The notes beneath the pieces were generated by a model that saw only the letters and a program-made list of their open reading frames with translations, was not told the origin of the DNA and ran no database searches. Below, in pieces: positions 8,979-17,334 of a stretch of DNA of 17,440 bases. A program made the translations under genes and the position numbers. The stretch is from Temnopleurus reevesii (lineage: Eukaryota > Echinodermata > Echinoidea > Temnopleuroida > Temnopleuridae), in NCBI GenBank assembly GCA_036244855.1, contig BQKZ01001827.1, forward strand, positions 78,991 through 96,430, in the 5' to 3' direction. How positions within the stretch are numbered: position 1 is the stretch's first letter; every line of letters begins with the position of its first letter.

Positions 8979-9030
8979 CTAATGCACTTTCATTCACCGT
9001 AAACCTTATAATAGCACTTAAGTGCATTAG
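8979..9030. repeat. Inverted repeat with 11-bp perfect arms
   Basis: CTAATGCACTT (8979-8989) is the exact reverse complement of AAGTGCATTAG (9020-9030). The right arm overlaps a 12-bp perfect palindrome GCACTTAAGTGC (9014-9025). Possible MITE remnant. Confidence 0.65.
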
Positions 9031-9109
9031 CACCAAAAAACGGAAAATGGTGGAGCCTCTGCGGAAATCCTGCGTAACCCCATTTTTTTCAGTCCAGCTA
9101 TATAAAGTT

Positions 9110-9540
9110 TAAAAGAAGAGTCTACCCCAAAATAATATTTTATCAAGACAAACAGAAAAAATTGGTGGGCAGAACAAAAAAAATTTGTAGAAAATTGGAC
9201 AAGTTGATTTTCAATGACTTGAAAAAATGGGCAAATCAGTGAAAATGTTCAGATATGTTGCCAATCTGATGACAACATATGTGCACTACTAACTATCATC
9301 TTGTTTATTTGTGGGGCAATTAAGTTCTACAGACAGATTATTGTAAACCTTCAAATGGCTGGATATTCACATCTATTAGTATCATGAATCCTCTATTATC
9401 TAAATTAGATTTTTGGGGGATAAAGGTAACATTTCTCATATTAAAATTGATATGAATATAACACTCAACCTATGACAGCACCATTAACATCAGTTATTTG
9501 TCTAAATATTTATGCATTCATATTTTATTACTTTAGTTTA
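9110..9540. repeat. Dispersed repeat family R, copy 2
   Basis: This shares the ordered blocks of copy 1 (6674-7140): AAAAAATTGGTGGGCAGAAC, GAAAATTGGACAA, GCAAATCAGTGAAAA, the CTATGACA segment and TTTGTCTAAATATT. Part of it (from 9225) also belongs to the longer duplicated block ending at 10182, so the boundary of the family is not fixed. Confidence 0.75.
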
Positions 9541-10182
9541 GTTTTAGTTCTGCTCTTTGTGAAAAAAAAATATATATTTGGGGGTAGCTTTTCCTTTATA
9601 TTTCATCCTAAAAAAACCCCAAAACAAACCAATGCAGAGTAAATAAATTATTTGCCAATGTGGCACATTGTACAGTGCAGCCAGACAAAACAAGTCCTAC
9701 GTGTCTATGTGCGTATATTAAGGTAAACAACCATCCTCAGGATCTGGCGAAGTGCCAAGTGCTGAAAATCCCATCGCAATTCAGTAATAGAGGGGCTTGG
9801 CCGCTGTTGACCAATAGAAGAGCAGCATTTGGCCTTCCACATCAACACATACACACGATTTGCAAAATGTGCATCGACACTTATAATTTCAATCAAAGTA
9901 CAGAATGAAACAGAATCACATAACACTGACTTTCATCTACATGCAATGAAGATTTCGCTAACTTCATTTTATACAAAAGTGGCAGAATCATACTCACAAA
10001 TGAAGTATAAATTTAGTTTCTCATCGGTCAAGATTTTCTCGGTCTCTCTGATTCCTCATCAAAACATTATGGTGTCTGCAACTTGGCAAAGCAAAACGAA
10101 ATTCTGCAAGGATTCTGGGCATGGATAGAATACATGACTTTCAGCCGAACAAAACGTCCCAGCGCTAACACGTCCCCACGTC
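9225..10182. repeat. Long direct duplication, copy A (uninterrupted)
   Basis: This 958-bp block aligns with 10564-10694 joined to 11502-12314. The left half is diverged with many indels. From 9721 to 10182 the offset is constant (2132 bp) and only two substitutions were noticed, in the sequence around 9766. Open frames on both strands of the near-identical part (about 99 and 73 codons) match no known family and lack coding signals. It stops exactly at the single N at 10183. Confidence 0.85.
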
Positions 10183-10183
10183 N
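10183..10183. other. Single N: probable assembly join
   Basis: One ambiguous base interrupts copy A inside a run of ACGTC motifs that continues without N in copy B (12288-12330). It is most simply a scaffold gap placeholder between contigs. Confidence 0.8.
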
Positions 10184-10228
10184 ACATAGTCATAAACGCA
10201 ACTGGATCTGCTCAACAGGATGGTAATC

Positions 10229-10271
10229 ACACATTGCAATGTGTACGGCTAGTTTTTTGATGATCAAAAAA
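10229..10271. repeat. Two adjacent perfect palindromes
   Basis: ACACATTGCAATGTGT (10229-10244) is a perfect 16-bp palindrome. TTTTTTGAT-G-ATCAAAAAA (10253-10271) has 9-bp perfect arms around one base. Either might be a protein-binding site or a MITE end; the sequence alone does not decide. Confidence 0.7.
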
Positions 10272-10456
10272 GGGGGAAAACGTTTTATCTGTCAAATATA
10301 ATTTCCATTTTAAAACAGAATATCACAGTGCTCGGATTTTACTAAACTTTTCTGATTATTGGGGTGGAACAAGCAAAGAATATGCAATATTTAATACACA
10401 ACAAGTCCATATAAGCTTTATGGCTGCGGTACAAGCAGCTAGCTAATGCAATACGA

Positions 10457-10538
10457 TGACGTCACGATCACGGCATTTCTCCAATTGGCTCGTTGGTAGC
10501 TGCAGAGGGGCAGCACTTTCAACGAGAGATGGCGCCAT
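10457..10538. promoter_or_regulatory. Promoter-like cluster: CRE, CCAAT and YY1-like sites
   Basis: Within 82 bp there are a full cAMP response element TGACGTCA (10457-10464), a CCAATTGG box (10481-10488) and AGATGGCGCCAT (10527-10538), which resembles the YY1 motif found near animal transcription starts. The local sequence is GC-richer than its surroundings. An ATG in the last motif opens only nine codons. No downstream gene is visible, and the segment adjoins an assembly gap. Confidence 0.35.
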
Positions 10539-10563
10539 TCTATGCGGGAATACTTTAATCACT

Positions 10564-10694
10564 TGAAAAAATGGGGAAGTCATTGAAAATTTTCAGATAT
10601 GTTGCCAATCTGATGACAATGAATGTGCACATTCAAATAGCTGGATATCATGACTCCTCTGTATATTGGGTAAATTATATTTTGGGGGATAAAG
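10564..10694. repeat. Long direct duplication, copy B, left fragment (family R, copy 3)
   Basis: CTTGAAAAAATGG, TTCAGATATGTTGCCAATCT and the TTTTGGGGGATAAAG segment match 9225-9425 in order. The match breaks after GGGATAAAG and resumes at 11502 with another GGGATAAAG, where the 807-bp insertion ends. Confidence 0.8.
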
Positions 10695-11501
10695 TAGACC
10701 GTTAACAGCGCTAGAGATGCCTGTGATGAAGCCTAAAATACCCTCGAGCGGTCGCCGCCAACAATCCCGATAAAAATCATGAAAAATGGTGTAAACCTCC
10801 ATTTTTTCGATTAAACAAAATGTTTAATCATGGGATAATGTTATAAAGATGTAAAAACGTACCTTTTATTCCATTTGAATGCTTAAAATTAAATATTAGG
10901 GCAATATCCGTGAAATCTCAGCTCTAGCGGCCTCAAAACAAGTCCGATCGAAGTAAAATAAAAGACTTTCCCTGATTGGCTGACGATTAACCTTTGACCT
11001 CAAAAAGTTGATCGATTATGAATATTCATTGTATGCAAATCACGAGAGCGATGTGCTTTCTCGTCGACGTCGTGTTGAGGTATCGAGCTCGGTCACCTGA
11101 ACATTATGAATATTAATTCGATATATAGAAAGACGACTGTGATTGGCTGACATTCATACGTGTAAAAGTCAACGAGTATCGAGAATTTGTTGTGATACCC
11201 TCTGATTTTCACGCAAAAAACACAGATTTTCAAGGTTTTTGGGGGAAACCTTCAAGGTAATCTGAAAAATTATATATTTTTTAATCGTATTCATAGTTTA
11301 TTTTATATCATATAGACGTAAATTAGCTTATTTTCGTGAGAATGCGCGGCAGCACCCTTTCTCCCATTAACGCTGTGTATTATCGCTTCAACAACCTGCA
11401 CTACACGCTGAATTGGGGCGTTTTCTGACTCTCTGGAGGGGGCACCACCAAAAGTCAGAAATCGTTAAAAAACCCCTCCGAGAGTCAGATTTTTCTGTCT
11501 A
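10695..11501. mobile_element. 807-bp non-coding insertion with 9-bp target duplication
   Basis: GGGATAAAG occurs directly on both sides (10686-10694 and 11502-11510). The paralogous block at 9225-10182 has one GGGATAAAG and no insert, giving an empty site. The insert begins TAGAC and ends GTCTA, a 5-bp terminal inverted repeat. A subterminal hairpin near the right end pairs 11424-11441 with 11473-11489 (17 bp with one bulged base). The interior has no convincing frame. It carries an octamer ATGCAAAT (11033-11040), two identical GATTGGCTGA inverted CCAAT boxes (10974-10983 and 11141-11150) and an 8-bp-arm hairpin at 10809-10829. A 9-bp duplication suits Mutator-like elements; the superfamily is unproven. 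Confidence 0.72.
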
Positions 11502-12314
11502 GGGATAAAGGTAACATTTCTCATATTAAAATTGATATGAATATAACAGTCAACCTATGACAGCACCATTGACATCATCAGTTATTTGTCTAAAATATTT
11601 AAGCATTCATATATTTATTTTTATTACTTTACTTTTTAGTTGACTAGTAGTACTAGTAGTTGTCTGACTTGTCTCAAAGATTTTATTTTTGATGACTGGA
11701 ATTTAAAAAATACATTATTTGGGGGTTGACTTTCCTTTGAGCTTTATCCTGAAAAAAAAACCAATGTGGTGTAAGTAAATTATTGGCCATCGTGGCACAT
11801 TCAACTTGTACAGTATAGCCAAACAAAATAAGTCCTACGTGTCTATGTGCTAAGGTAAACAACCATCCTCAGGATCTGGCGAAGTGCCAAGTGCTGTGAA
11901 TCCCATCGCAATTCAGTAATAGAGGGGCTTGGCCGCTGTTGACCAATAGAAGAGCAGCATTTGGCCTTCCACATCAACACATACACACGATTTGCAAAAT
12001 GTGCATCGACACTTATAATTTCAATCAAAGTACAGAATGAAACAGAATCACATAACACTGACTTTCATCTACATGCAATGAAGATTTCGCTAACTTCATT
12101 TTATACAAAAGTGGCAGAATCATACTCACAAATGAAGTATAAATTTAGTTTCTCATCGGTCAAGATTTTCTCGGTCTCTCTGATTCCTCATCAAAACATT
12201 ATGGTGTCTGCAACTTGGCAAAGCAAAACGAAATTCTGCAAGGATTCTGGGCATGGATAGAATACATGACTTTCAGCCGAACAAAACGTCCCAGCGCTAA
12301 CACGTCCCCACGTC
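11502..12314. repeat. Long direct duplication, copy B, right fragment
   Basis: This continues copy A's sequence after the insertion. Up to about 11850 it is diverged, with extra segments such as the ACTAGTAGTACTAGT palindrome near 11643. From 11853 to 12314 it is nearly identical to 9721-10182. Unlike copy A it runs on past the ACGTC-rich end into 12315 without a break. Confidence 0.85.
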
Positions 12315-12555
12315 AATACGTCCCCGGATTATACTAAAACGCCCCCAGGTTTAGTACTCTGACTAAATGCCTAAATGAACATTTTTTTTCTTCAAAATAT
12401 ATTTGAATTTCCAGGCCATTTTGTCTATATTCTATATTTATGTTATTTTTTTCAAGTGACTGTTTGTCTGAAGCAAATCAAGTTGAAAATTTAACTTACA
12501 AGGGGAATGCATTGAAGGTGAAAATGGACCATATCAAAGCGAAGTCTGGAATTAA
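12315..12555. other. Non-coding, no recognised content
   Basis: It begins with the last copies of an ACGTCCC-rich motif shared with copy B, then becomes AT-rich without open frames or inverted repeats of note. Confidence 0.5.
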
Positions 12556-12600
12556 AATCTTTTAATCTTTTAATCTTTTAATCTAAATAAAGAGGAACAG

Positions 12601-12643
<43 letters not shown>

Positions 12644-12658
12644 GGGGGGGGGGGGGGG
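12556..12658 (+). repeat. AATCTTTT tandem repeat, AATAAA signal, A37 tract, then G17
   Basis: About 3.6 units of AATCTTTT (12556-12584) are followed by AATAAA (12586-12591), and 12 nt later by a run of 37 A (12604-12640), one T and 17 G (12642-12658). AATAAA shortly before a long A tract is what a retroposed, polyadenylated transcript leaves. The abutting G homopolymer is unusual and may reflect a low-quality contig end. Confidence 0.6.
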
Positions 12659-12663
12659 TTACG

Positions 12664-12856
12664 GGTCGCTTACTCCATAGCGCATCAGCGTCCACCAAAT
12701 TCGTTAACCCCCTCACACCGTGGAGCATAAATCCCGATCTTCTTTGGGGTGCTTTTCCANGGTCGCTTACTCCATAGCGCATCAGCGTCCACCAAATTCG
12801 TTAACCCCCTCACACCGTGGAGCATAAATCCCGATCTTTTATGGGGTGCTTTTCCA
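12664..12856. repeat. 96-bp direct repeat flanking a single N
   Basis: Positions 12664-12759 and 12761-12856 are the same 96-bp sequence with two differences, separated only by N at 12760. An exact abutment on a gap base is best explained by overlapping contig ends that were placed side by side instead of merged. The continuous frame translated across the N is therefore not reliable. Confidence 0.85.
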
Positions 12857-13680
12857 TATATGACAGCGAGTATACCTTACATGAAGTTACAATGTTATCC
12901 CAACTCCTTATACTGGCGGTGTCTCCGGGTCTACCCAACCCCCTTCTGTCGTGATCACAATGTACCCATACACTCAGGTCGGGATACGTCCCTTTACCTA
13001 AAAAAAAAAACCCCCTCTGTTTTAACTTGAAAAGGCGAGAACGTTTACGAGGATTGAAAATTCATGAAGGCAGAATGAGCTGGGGGATGGTATTTTGGGG
13101 AACCTTTGTGAAATATTTGGACAACAGACTTATTAAGAGGCTTAATTAAGCAGGGGCTGTGTTCTCAATACCCCGGTAAGCTTATTGTTGGCTTTTAGGC
13201 AAAATGGGGACATATTGGACCCCTCGTGGGACCAGCTCACGCGGCTCATGATCCGATAATTCGGGACGCTGACGTGCTACAGACTTCGCAGGGAGTGACA
13301 CCCCCCCCCCCTCTCCGCCTATAAATTCATTTTTTTCCCCCAGAAAATGCTTGCATATGTGACAGTAGATAATAATATTAACCACAAGTCCTATTATGTT
13401 TTTGAGACGTTTTTAGAACATTTCATAAAAGTTCGATTTTTTTCTGTAGGCCGAATGTGATGCTTGGCAACTGTCCTATGAATCGTATCGTTGGCGAACA
13501 ATCACCACGACCTATAACCTAGTGGAGGGTCTGAAGTATAAGAGTCTCAATTATAGGGACTGTATTTACACAGCGCCATATTTGTGCACACATCTGGGGA
13601 AAATGTAGTAGGGGTGGTTCAAACCCCGGTCCCGAGTATAAGATCTCGCCCCCCTTCCTCTTGTTTATGGGAAACATTGT
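12857..13680. other. GC-richer segment without identifiable gene
   Basis: Base composition shifts clearly from the AT-rich surroundings. C homopolymers occur near 13010 and 13301-13310. Frames of 56-93 codons exist on both strands, but none has a familiar domain, and splice sites are not convincing. It could be an unrecognised repeat, foreign or misplaced contig sequence, or part of an unknown gene. Confidence 0.5.
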
Positions 13681-13850
13681 GTAATCTAAATTTGATAATA
13701 ATTTAATAGAAAATTCATTACCTACACAAAATACAAAACAACAAAATATTTCAGTATATTTAAGTATTCAATGAGTCAGATCACATAGATTGACTACATG
13801 TATTTCTCACCCCTTTCTCAGTTGATCTGTTACTCAGAGATCAAAGTTGC

Positions 13851-13905
13851 AAAAGGAGACTTAGATAAACGGATAAAGACAAGGGGAAGGGGGCATGTAT
13901 AACTT
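13851..13905. repeat. Short dispersed repeat, copy 2 (partner at 7892-7930)
   Basis: AAAAGGAGACTTAGATAAA followed by GGATAAAGACAAGGGG matches the earlier copy with a few substitutions, and the downstream TGTATAA is shared with a small insertion. Confidence 0.6.
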
Positions 13906-14036
13906 ACGTTTATCTATAGTATTTTGTTTGACTTTCTCGCTTTCCCTTCACCGCTTACAATTCTTGCACTTCTCTAATTCCTTCTTTGTTTTTCCCACCT
14001 GCCCTTCCAGCTGGTCATCTTTCTTTTGTTCAAGAA

Positions 14037-14212
14037 CAGCGGAAACTCATTATAAAGAGATCTGATATAACAAAACATCTGTTATATAGAGGTAAAAATA
14101 TGGTCCCAGCTCTTAATAACTGATTGTTATTATTTTTAAAACTAAAATAAAAAGATACCATAACAAGGTGTTTTGAGGGTCCCAAGAACCTCGTTATACT
14201 GAGTTTCCACTT
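14037..14212. mobile_element. 176-bp pogo/Tigger-like MITE, copy 1
   Basis: The left end CAGCGGAAACTCATTATAAA pairs with the right end TATACTGAGTTTCCACTT as inverted repeats with a few mismatches. In reverse orientation the sequence carries TATAACGAGGTTCTTGGGAC, like the TAACGAGCTTGTTGGGTC of the element at 15969-16144, and the two have the same length. CAG-starting ends with a TATAACGAGG-type subterminal sequence resemble pogo-group MITEs. The flanking TA is only clear on the right (degenerate), so the target duplication is not confirmed. Confidence 0.65.
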
Positions 14213-14452
14213 TATTGGAGTTCCATTATTCTTCACTCACATCCTGTTTCTTCTTTCTCTCCAACTCATTGTTTAACTTTTTCTATATACACTGTACTTG
14301 TGTGTTCACCTCATTACCTTGTCATTTTGCTGATTAAGATTCTGCAAGGATCAAACGCTAAAGCTATTTTATACTTCATTCGCTTCAAAAGACTTGACAG
14401 AAAAAATTCAAACATTATAAAAATTGGAAGGGATCACGAAATATCTATCACT
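14213..14452. other. Non-coding, no recognised content
   Basis: The plus-strand frame starting at 14300 runs into the foldback element and is not credible as a gene. No repeats are recognised before 14454. Confidence 0.5.
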
Positions 14453-14453
14453 A

Positions 14454-14712
14454 GCCAAGTCTTAGTCCAGTTGAGGACTGAGTGTTCTGATAACACCCAC
14501 CTCTGCATATTCACTTACACTGAACACACAGGAACTGCACAGCACTCAACCACAGAGTCCTTACATAAGCCTCCGATATGTATACCCCTCTGATCTGTTA
14601 TGTAAGGATTCTGTGGTTGAGTGCTGTACAGTCCCTGTGTGTACAGTGTAAGTGAATATGCAGAGGTGGGTGCTATCAGAACACTCAGTCCTCAACTGGA
14701 CTAGCCAAGTCT
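14454..14712. mobile_element. Foldback MITE with 106-bp arms and 9-bp target duplication (Mutator-like)
   Basis: The element is 14463-14703. Its arms, 14463-14568 and 14598-14703, are inverted copies without indels and with five mismatches (about 95 percent identical), around a 29-nt loop. The ends are TAGTCCAG and CTGGACTA. GCCAAGTCT flanks both sides (14454-14462 and 14704-14712). Very long inverted repeats and a 9-bp duplication fit Mutator-like (MULE) non-autonomous elements. High arm identity and an intact duplication suggest a fairly recent insertion. Minus- and plus-strand frames crossing it mirror each other and are not genes. Confidence 0.88.
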
Positions 14713-14767
14713 CAACATCGCTCATATTTTCAAAGAAGTAAATACAGACAGGTATACTATTCACTAT

Positions 14768-14976
14768 GAGCAGAAGGGACAAACGATTTTGGACCAAATA
14801 AACATCTTCATTCAGGCATTCACAATAGATAGACAGTAGAGGATTTTTCTTCCCACTTATTATGCGGAGAAACAAGACAAATCACAATGAACTGGGAAGC
14901 TACATTCCTTTGTGCTCATTAACCTATTGTGAATGAAGTTGTTTCCTTGGTTCAAAATCCTTTGTCCCTTTTGCTC
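14768..14976. repeat. Inverted repeat with about 55-62 bp arms
   Basis: GAGCAGAAGGGACAAA at 14768 onward, continuing through GATTTTGGACCAA, CTTCATTC and CAATAG to 14829, is matched in inverted orientation by 14922-14976 (ending CCCTTTTGCTC). There are several substitutions and one 8-nt insertion in the left arm. The spacer is 14830-14921. It is probably a decayed foldback element adjacent to the Mutator-like one. Confidence 0.7.
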
Positions 14977-15500
14977 ACAATGATTAAGTGTTTGCCAGGC
15001 CAGTTCATCATGAAGTAACCCCAGTATTGTCAATATTCAAAATTCTGTACCTTCAATTATTTCCGAATTGATAACCAGCCGAGTGACAAATTAACGAGCA
15101 GGCTAGTAAATAAATGTAATACCTCATGGTGTTGTCCTGTAAATGGTATGGTGTGAAAGAAAATACAGTAATGTCTGTGCAGAAAATACAGATTCTTAAA
15201 ACGAATTGATTGATGTATCTACAAACACCATTCTCACTGTAAATCTAGAATTTGTATATTCATGCTAATGCTTGCAGCAAAATATTTTTTTTAAACATAC
15301 TAAGAAGTAATGAAATAAAATAAATTTCTCCAACTAATATCATTTGGTATGAAAAGGTCAGCATTTTATTTACACATACTGAATATAACATCTTATTATT
15401 TTGAGGGATAAAATCTCTGAAACTGATCCTGGAAACTATTTCTTGTCCAACCTGGAGAAATCAGAATAAATGATGAGACAACATATGGAAGTGTAAATTT
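14977..15500. other. Non-coding, AT-rich, no recognised content
   Basis: No open frame, repeat or motif of note was found on either strand. Confidence 0.5.
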
Positions 15501-15675
15501 GGCAGACCTAGCACCTGCTTCATTAAGATGTTTGTAGAGGTACGCATCACTCTACCAACGACTGGTGACCCTTTCTCAGGCACCATCATTGAGTGAAAAA
15601 AAGCATCACCAGTTATTCGTAGAGTCATGTGTATCATAAGAACAGCTTTGTGAAACAGCACTGAGGCCCCAGTTT
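15501..15675. mobile_element. Palindromic MITE, decayed
   Basis: The inner arms 15550-15568 (CTCTACCAACGACTGGTGA) and 15606-15624 are inverted copies matching at 16 of 19 positions. Weaker inverted similarity extends out to CCTGCTTCATTAAG near 15513 and CTTTGTGAAACAGC near 15646. This explains the 66-codon minus-strand frame across it, which is not a gene. The GTTTCACAAAGCTGTTCTTA type of end is a common MITE style in marine invertebrate genomes, as far as I recall. Confidence 0.65.
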
Positions 15676-15918
15676 TCTAGATGAGTGATATAAATCGATA
15701 TTGAAATCATATATTGAACTAAATAACCTACTAAACCAACTAAATCCATTTATATTTCACAAGCCATTTTATTTCCCAGAACAGGCTTCTACCGAGTTTA
15801 TAACTGAAACAATGCCTCTTGCACAACCTTAAAGTGTCGGAGAAATAAAGATGTTGTTTTTTCCCTTAGTTTTTGGATATGAGTTACCACTGCCCAGAAA
15901 CACATGTAACTTCAAATT

Positions 15919-15938
15919 AAAAAAAAAAAAAAAAAAAA
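15919..15938 (+). repeat. A20 tract
   Basis: A run of 20 A without an upstream AATAAA or a recognisable retroposon body. It may be a simple repeat or the tail of an unrecognised retroposon. Confidence 0.8.
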
Positions 15939-15966
15939 CTGGCTGAAATTTGCAGTTCCATACTGA

Positions 15967-16146
15967 TACAGTCTAACCTTGTTGTAACGAGCTTGTTGGG
16001 TCCAGAGAAATTACCTCTTTATATTGAAACCTTGCTACAGATGTATATTAGAAAAAATACAATAAATTACAAAAACACAGGAACAGGAAAATTAACTTGT
16101 GATAAAGAAAAATCTTTAAATCATTTTATAACAAGGTTGGACTGTA
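15967..16146. mobile_element. 176-bp pogo/Tigger-like MITE, copy 2, with TA target duplication
   Basis: The element is 15969-16144, starting CAGTCTAACCTTGTTGTAA and ending TTATAACAAGGTTGGACTG; these are inverted repeats with two mismatches over about 19 bp. TA flanks both sides (15967-15968 and 16145-16146), the target duplication of Tc1/mariner/pogo elements. There is no transposase. The plus-strand 82-codon frame through it is spurious. Confidence 0.85.
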
Positions 16147-16196
16147 CTATTTTAAAACAATATAAATCATCTCCTCCATTCCTTTTTTTTTTTTTT

Positions 16197-16703
16197 AACT
16201 TTGGTCTTAGTGATGCAACTATTTCAGTGACTCCCATGTAAGTATCAGTGATTCAATTATCACATGCAATTTAGCTGGAAGCCTGCTATTCATAAAATAT
16301 AAAAATGTGCTCCAATGATAAATCACCTCAAAGGGAAGCATGATTTTCATTGTCTAAATATTATAAAAACAAGTTTTTAAAAAAATCCATACTCCATGAA
16401 TAAATGAACAGAAACAGTAAAAGCAAGTATAATACTGGATTACAAAAAGAAATGTAATGCGCATGTGTCCTTGCTAAATTTCAATTGTTAAATTGTCAGC
16501 TAAACAAAAAGCAATCTTTGAAAAAAATCTCTAAATTGCCTCTGCTGACCATGCATCATTTGACACGTTATGAAATTTGCAGTTACATGTAGCTCTAAAT
16601 TTTGCAATGAAAACATCTCACTTAACATCAAATGTTAGATTATAAACAAAACATGGATTAGAAATCCATTTGGTCAAGAAAATGCAGATTTTGAGCAATC
16701 TAA
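16197..16703. other. Non-coding, no recognised content
   Basis: This follows a T14 run (16183-16196). AT-rich sequence without frames, splice-flanked segments or inverted repeats of note. Confidence 0.5.
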
Positions 16704-16871
16704 GCCGGTGTTGTTCAAAAGTTGCAATTGAGCGAAAATTGCAGTTGATCGTAACATGCCAATCAAAATCATTGTTTCATGCGCATCTTGTTTAATGCGC
16801 GTACCGAGAGAAATTGAAAATGCGTGTTACAATTTGCAAAGTTGCAGTTGATTTTGAACAACACCCCATAA
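16701..16871. mobile_element. Harbinger-like MITE with TAA target duplication
   Basis: GGTGTTGTTCAAAA (16707-16720) is the exact reverse complement of TTTTGAACAACACC (16852-16865). Extending three bases outward on each side leaves TAA directly flanking both ends (16701-16703 and 16869-16871). A 3-bp TAA duplication and GG-rich ends fit PIF/Harbinger elements. The 165-bp interior (16704-16868) repeats TTGCA and GCGC motifs and is non-coding. Confidence 0.72.
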
Positions 16872-17334
16872 GAGTACTAACATGCAAGTTGCTTGAAATG
16901 CAAATTATAAAAAAAAGGGAATTGAAGAATGTAATGGTTTCATGAAATCAGAATAACGAGTCATAGTCTCAAGTTAGATCTTATTCCATGATTCCATTTA
17001 CTGATCTCATAAAACTTTTCATTAGAACTGTCTTATCATCAGATCACAATGATTATGAGTACAGCAAATTTGTTGATTTTTTTTCGTTTTCATACATATC
17101 ACATTTAGGACAATATCAATTTTGTGTGCGAGTTTGAATAATTTCAGTCATAGCTAGCTCCAACCTGGTGAATAAATTGATACGAGATCACTTTCACATC
17201 TAAATCACTGAACAAGGTAATTACAGTCTAACTGAACCAATTTAACAGAATCTATACAGGAACACTGGTCTCAATCATGAAAGTAATCTGAAGTGGACTT
17301 GAAACCTTGTATGATTTCATTAGCATTGATTAAA
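16872..17334. other. Non-coding, no recognised content
   Basis: AT-rich sequence; nothing supportable on either strand. Confidence 0.5.

Noticed and set aside
10593..10802. 69-codon minus-strand frame spanning the left end of the 807-bp insertion
   Set aside because: It crosses the target-site boundary between insert and host repeat, so it is not an evolved coding unit.
9829..12260. Identical 99-codon plus-strand frame in both copies of the duplication (9829-10128 and 11961-12260)
   Set aside because: The identity covers non-coding flanks equally, the peptide has no recognisable domain, and the opposite strand is also open. It reflects DNA duplication, not protein conservation.
12749..13030. 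93-codon plus-strand frame
   Set aside because: It reads through the N at 12760 and a poly-A run and matches no family.
13536..13650. Second tRNA-derived SINE: GGTTCAAACCCC near 13618 resembles a B box
   Set aside because: No A box lies at the usual 30-40 nt spacing; the nearest candidate is about 80 nt away, and there is no SINE body or tail.
14300..14875. Plus-strand (14300-14593) and minus-strand (14561-14875) frames sharing the peptide VQLRTECSD
   Set aside because: Both read the inverted arms of the same foldback element, so the shared peptide is a mirror artefact.
15461..15661. 66-codon minus-strand frame, protein-like at first sight
   Set aside because: It lies across the palindromic MITE at 15501-15675; the inverted arms explain the sequence.
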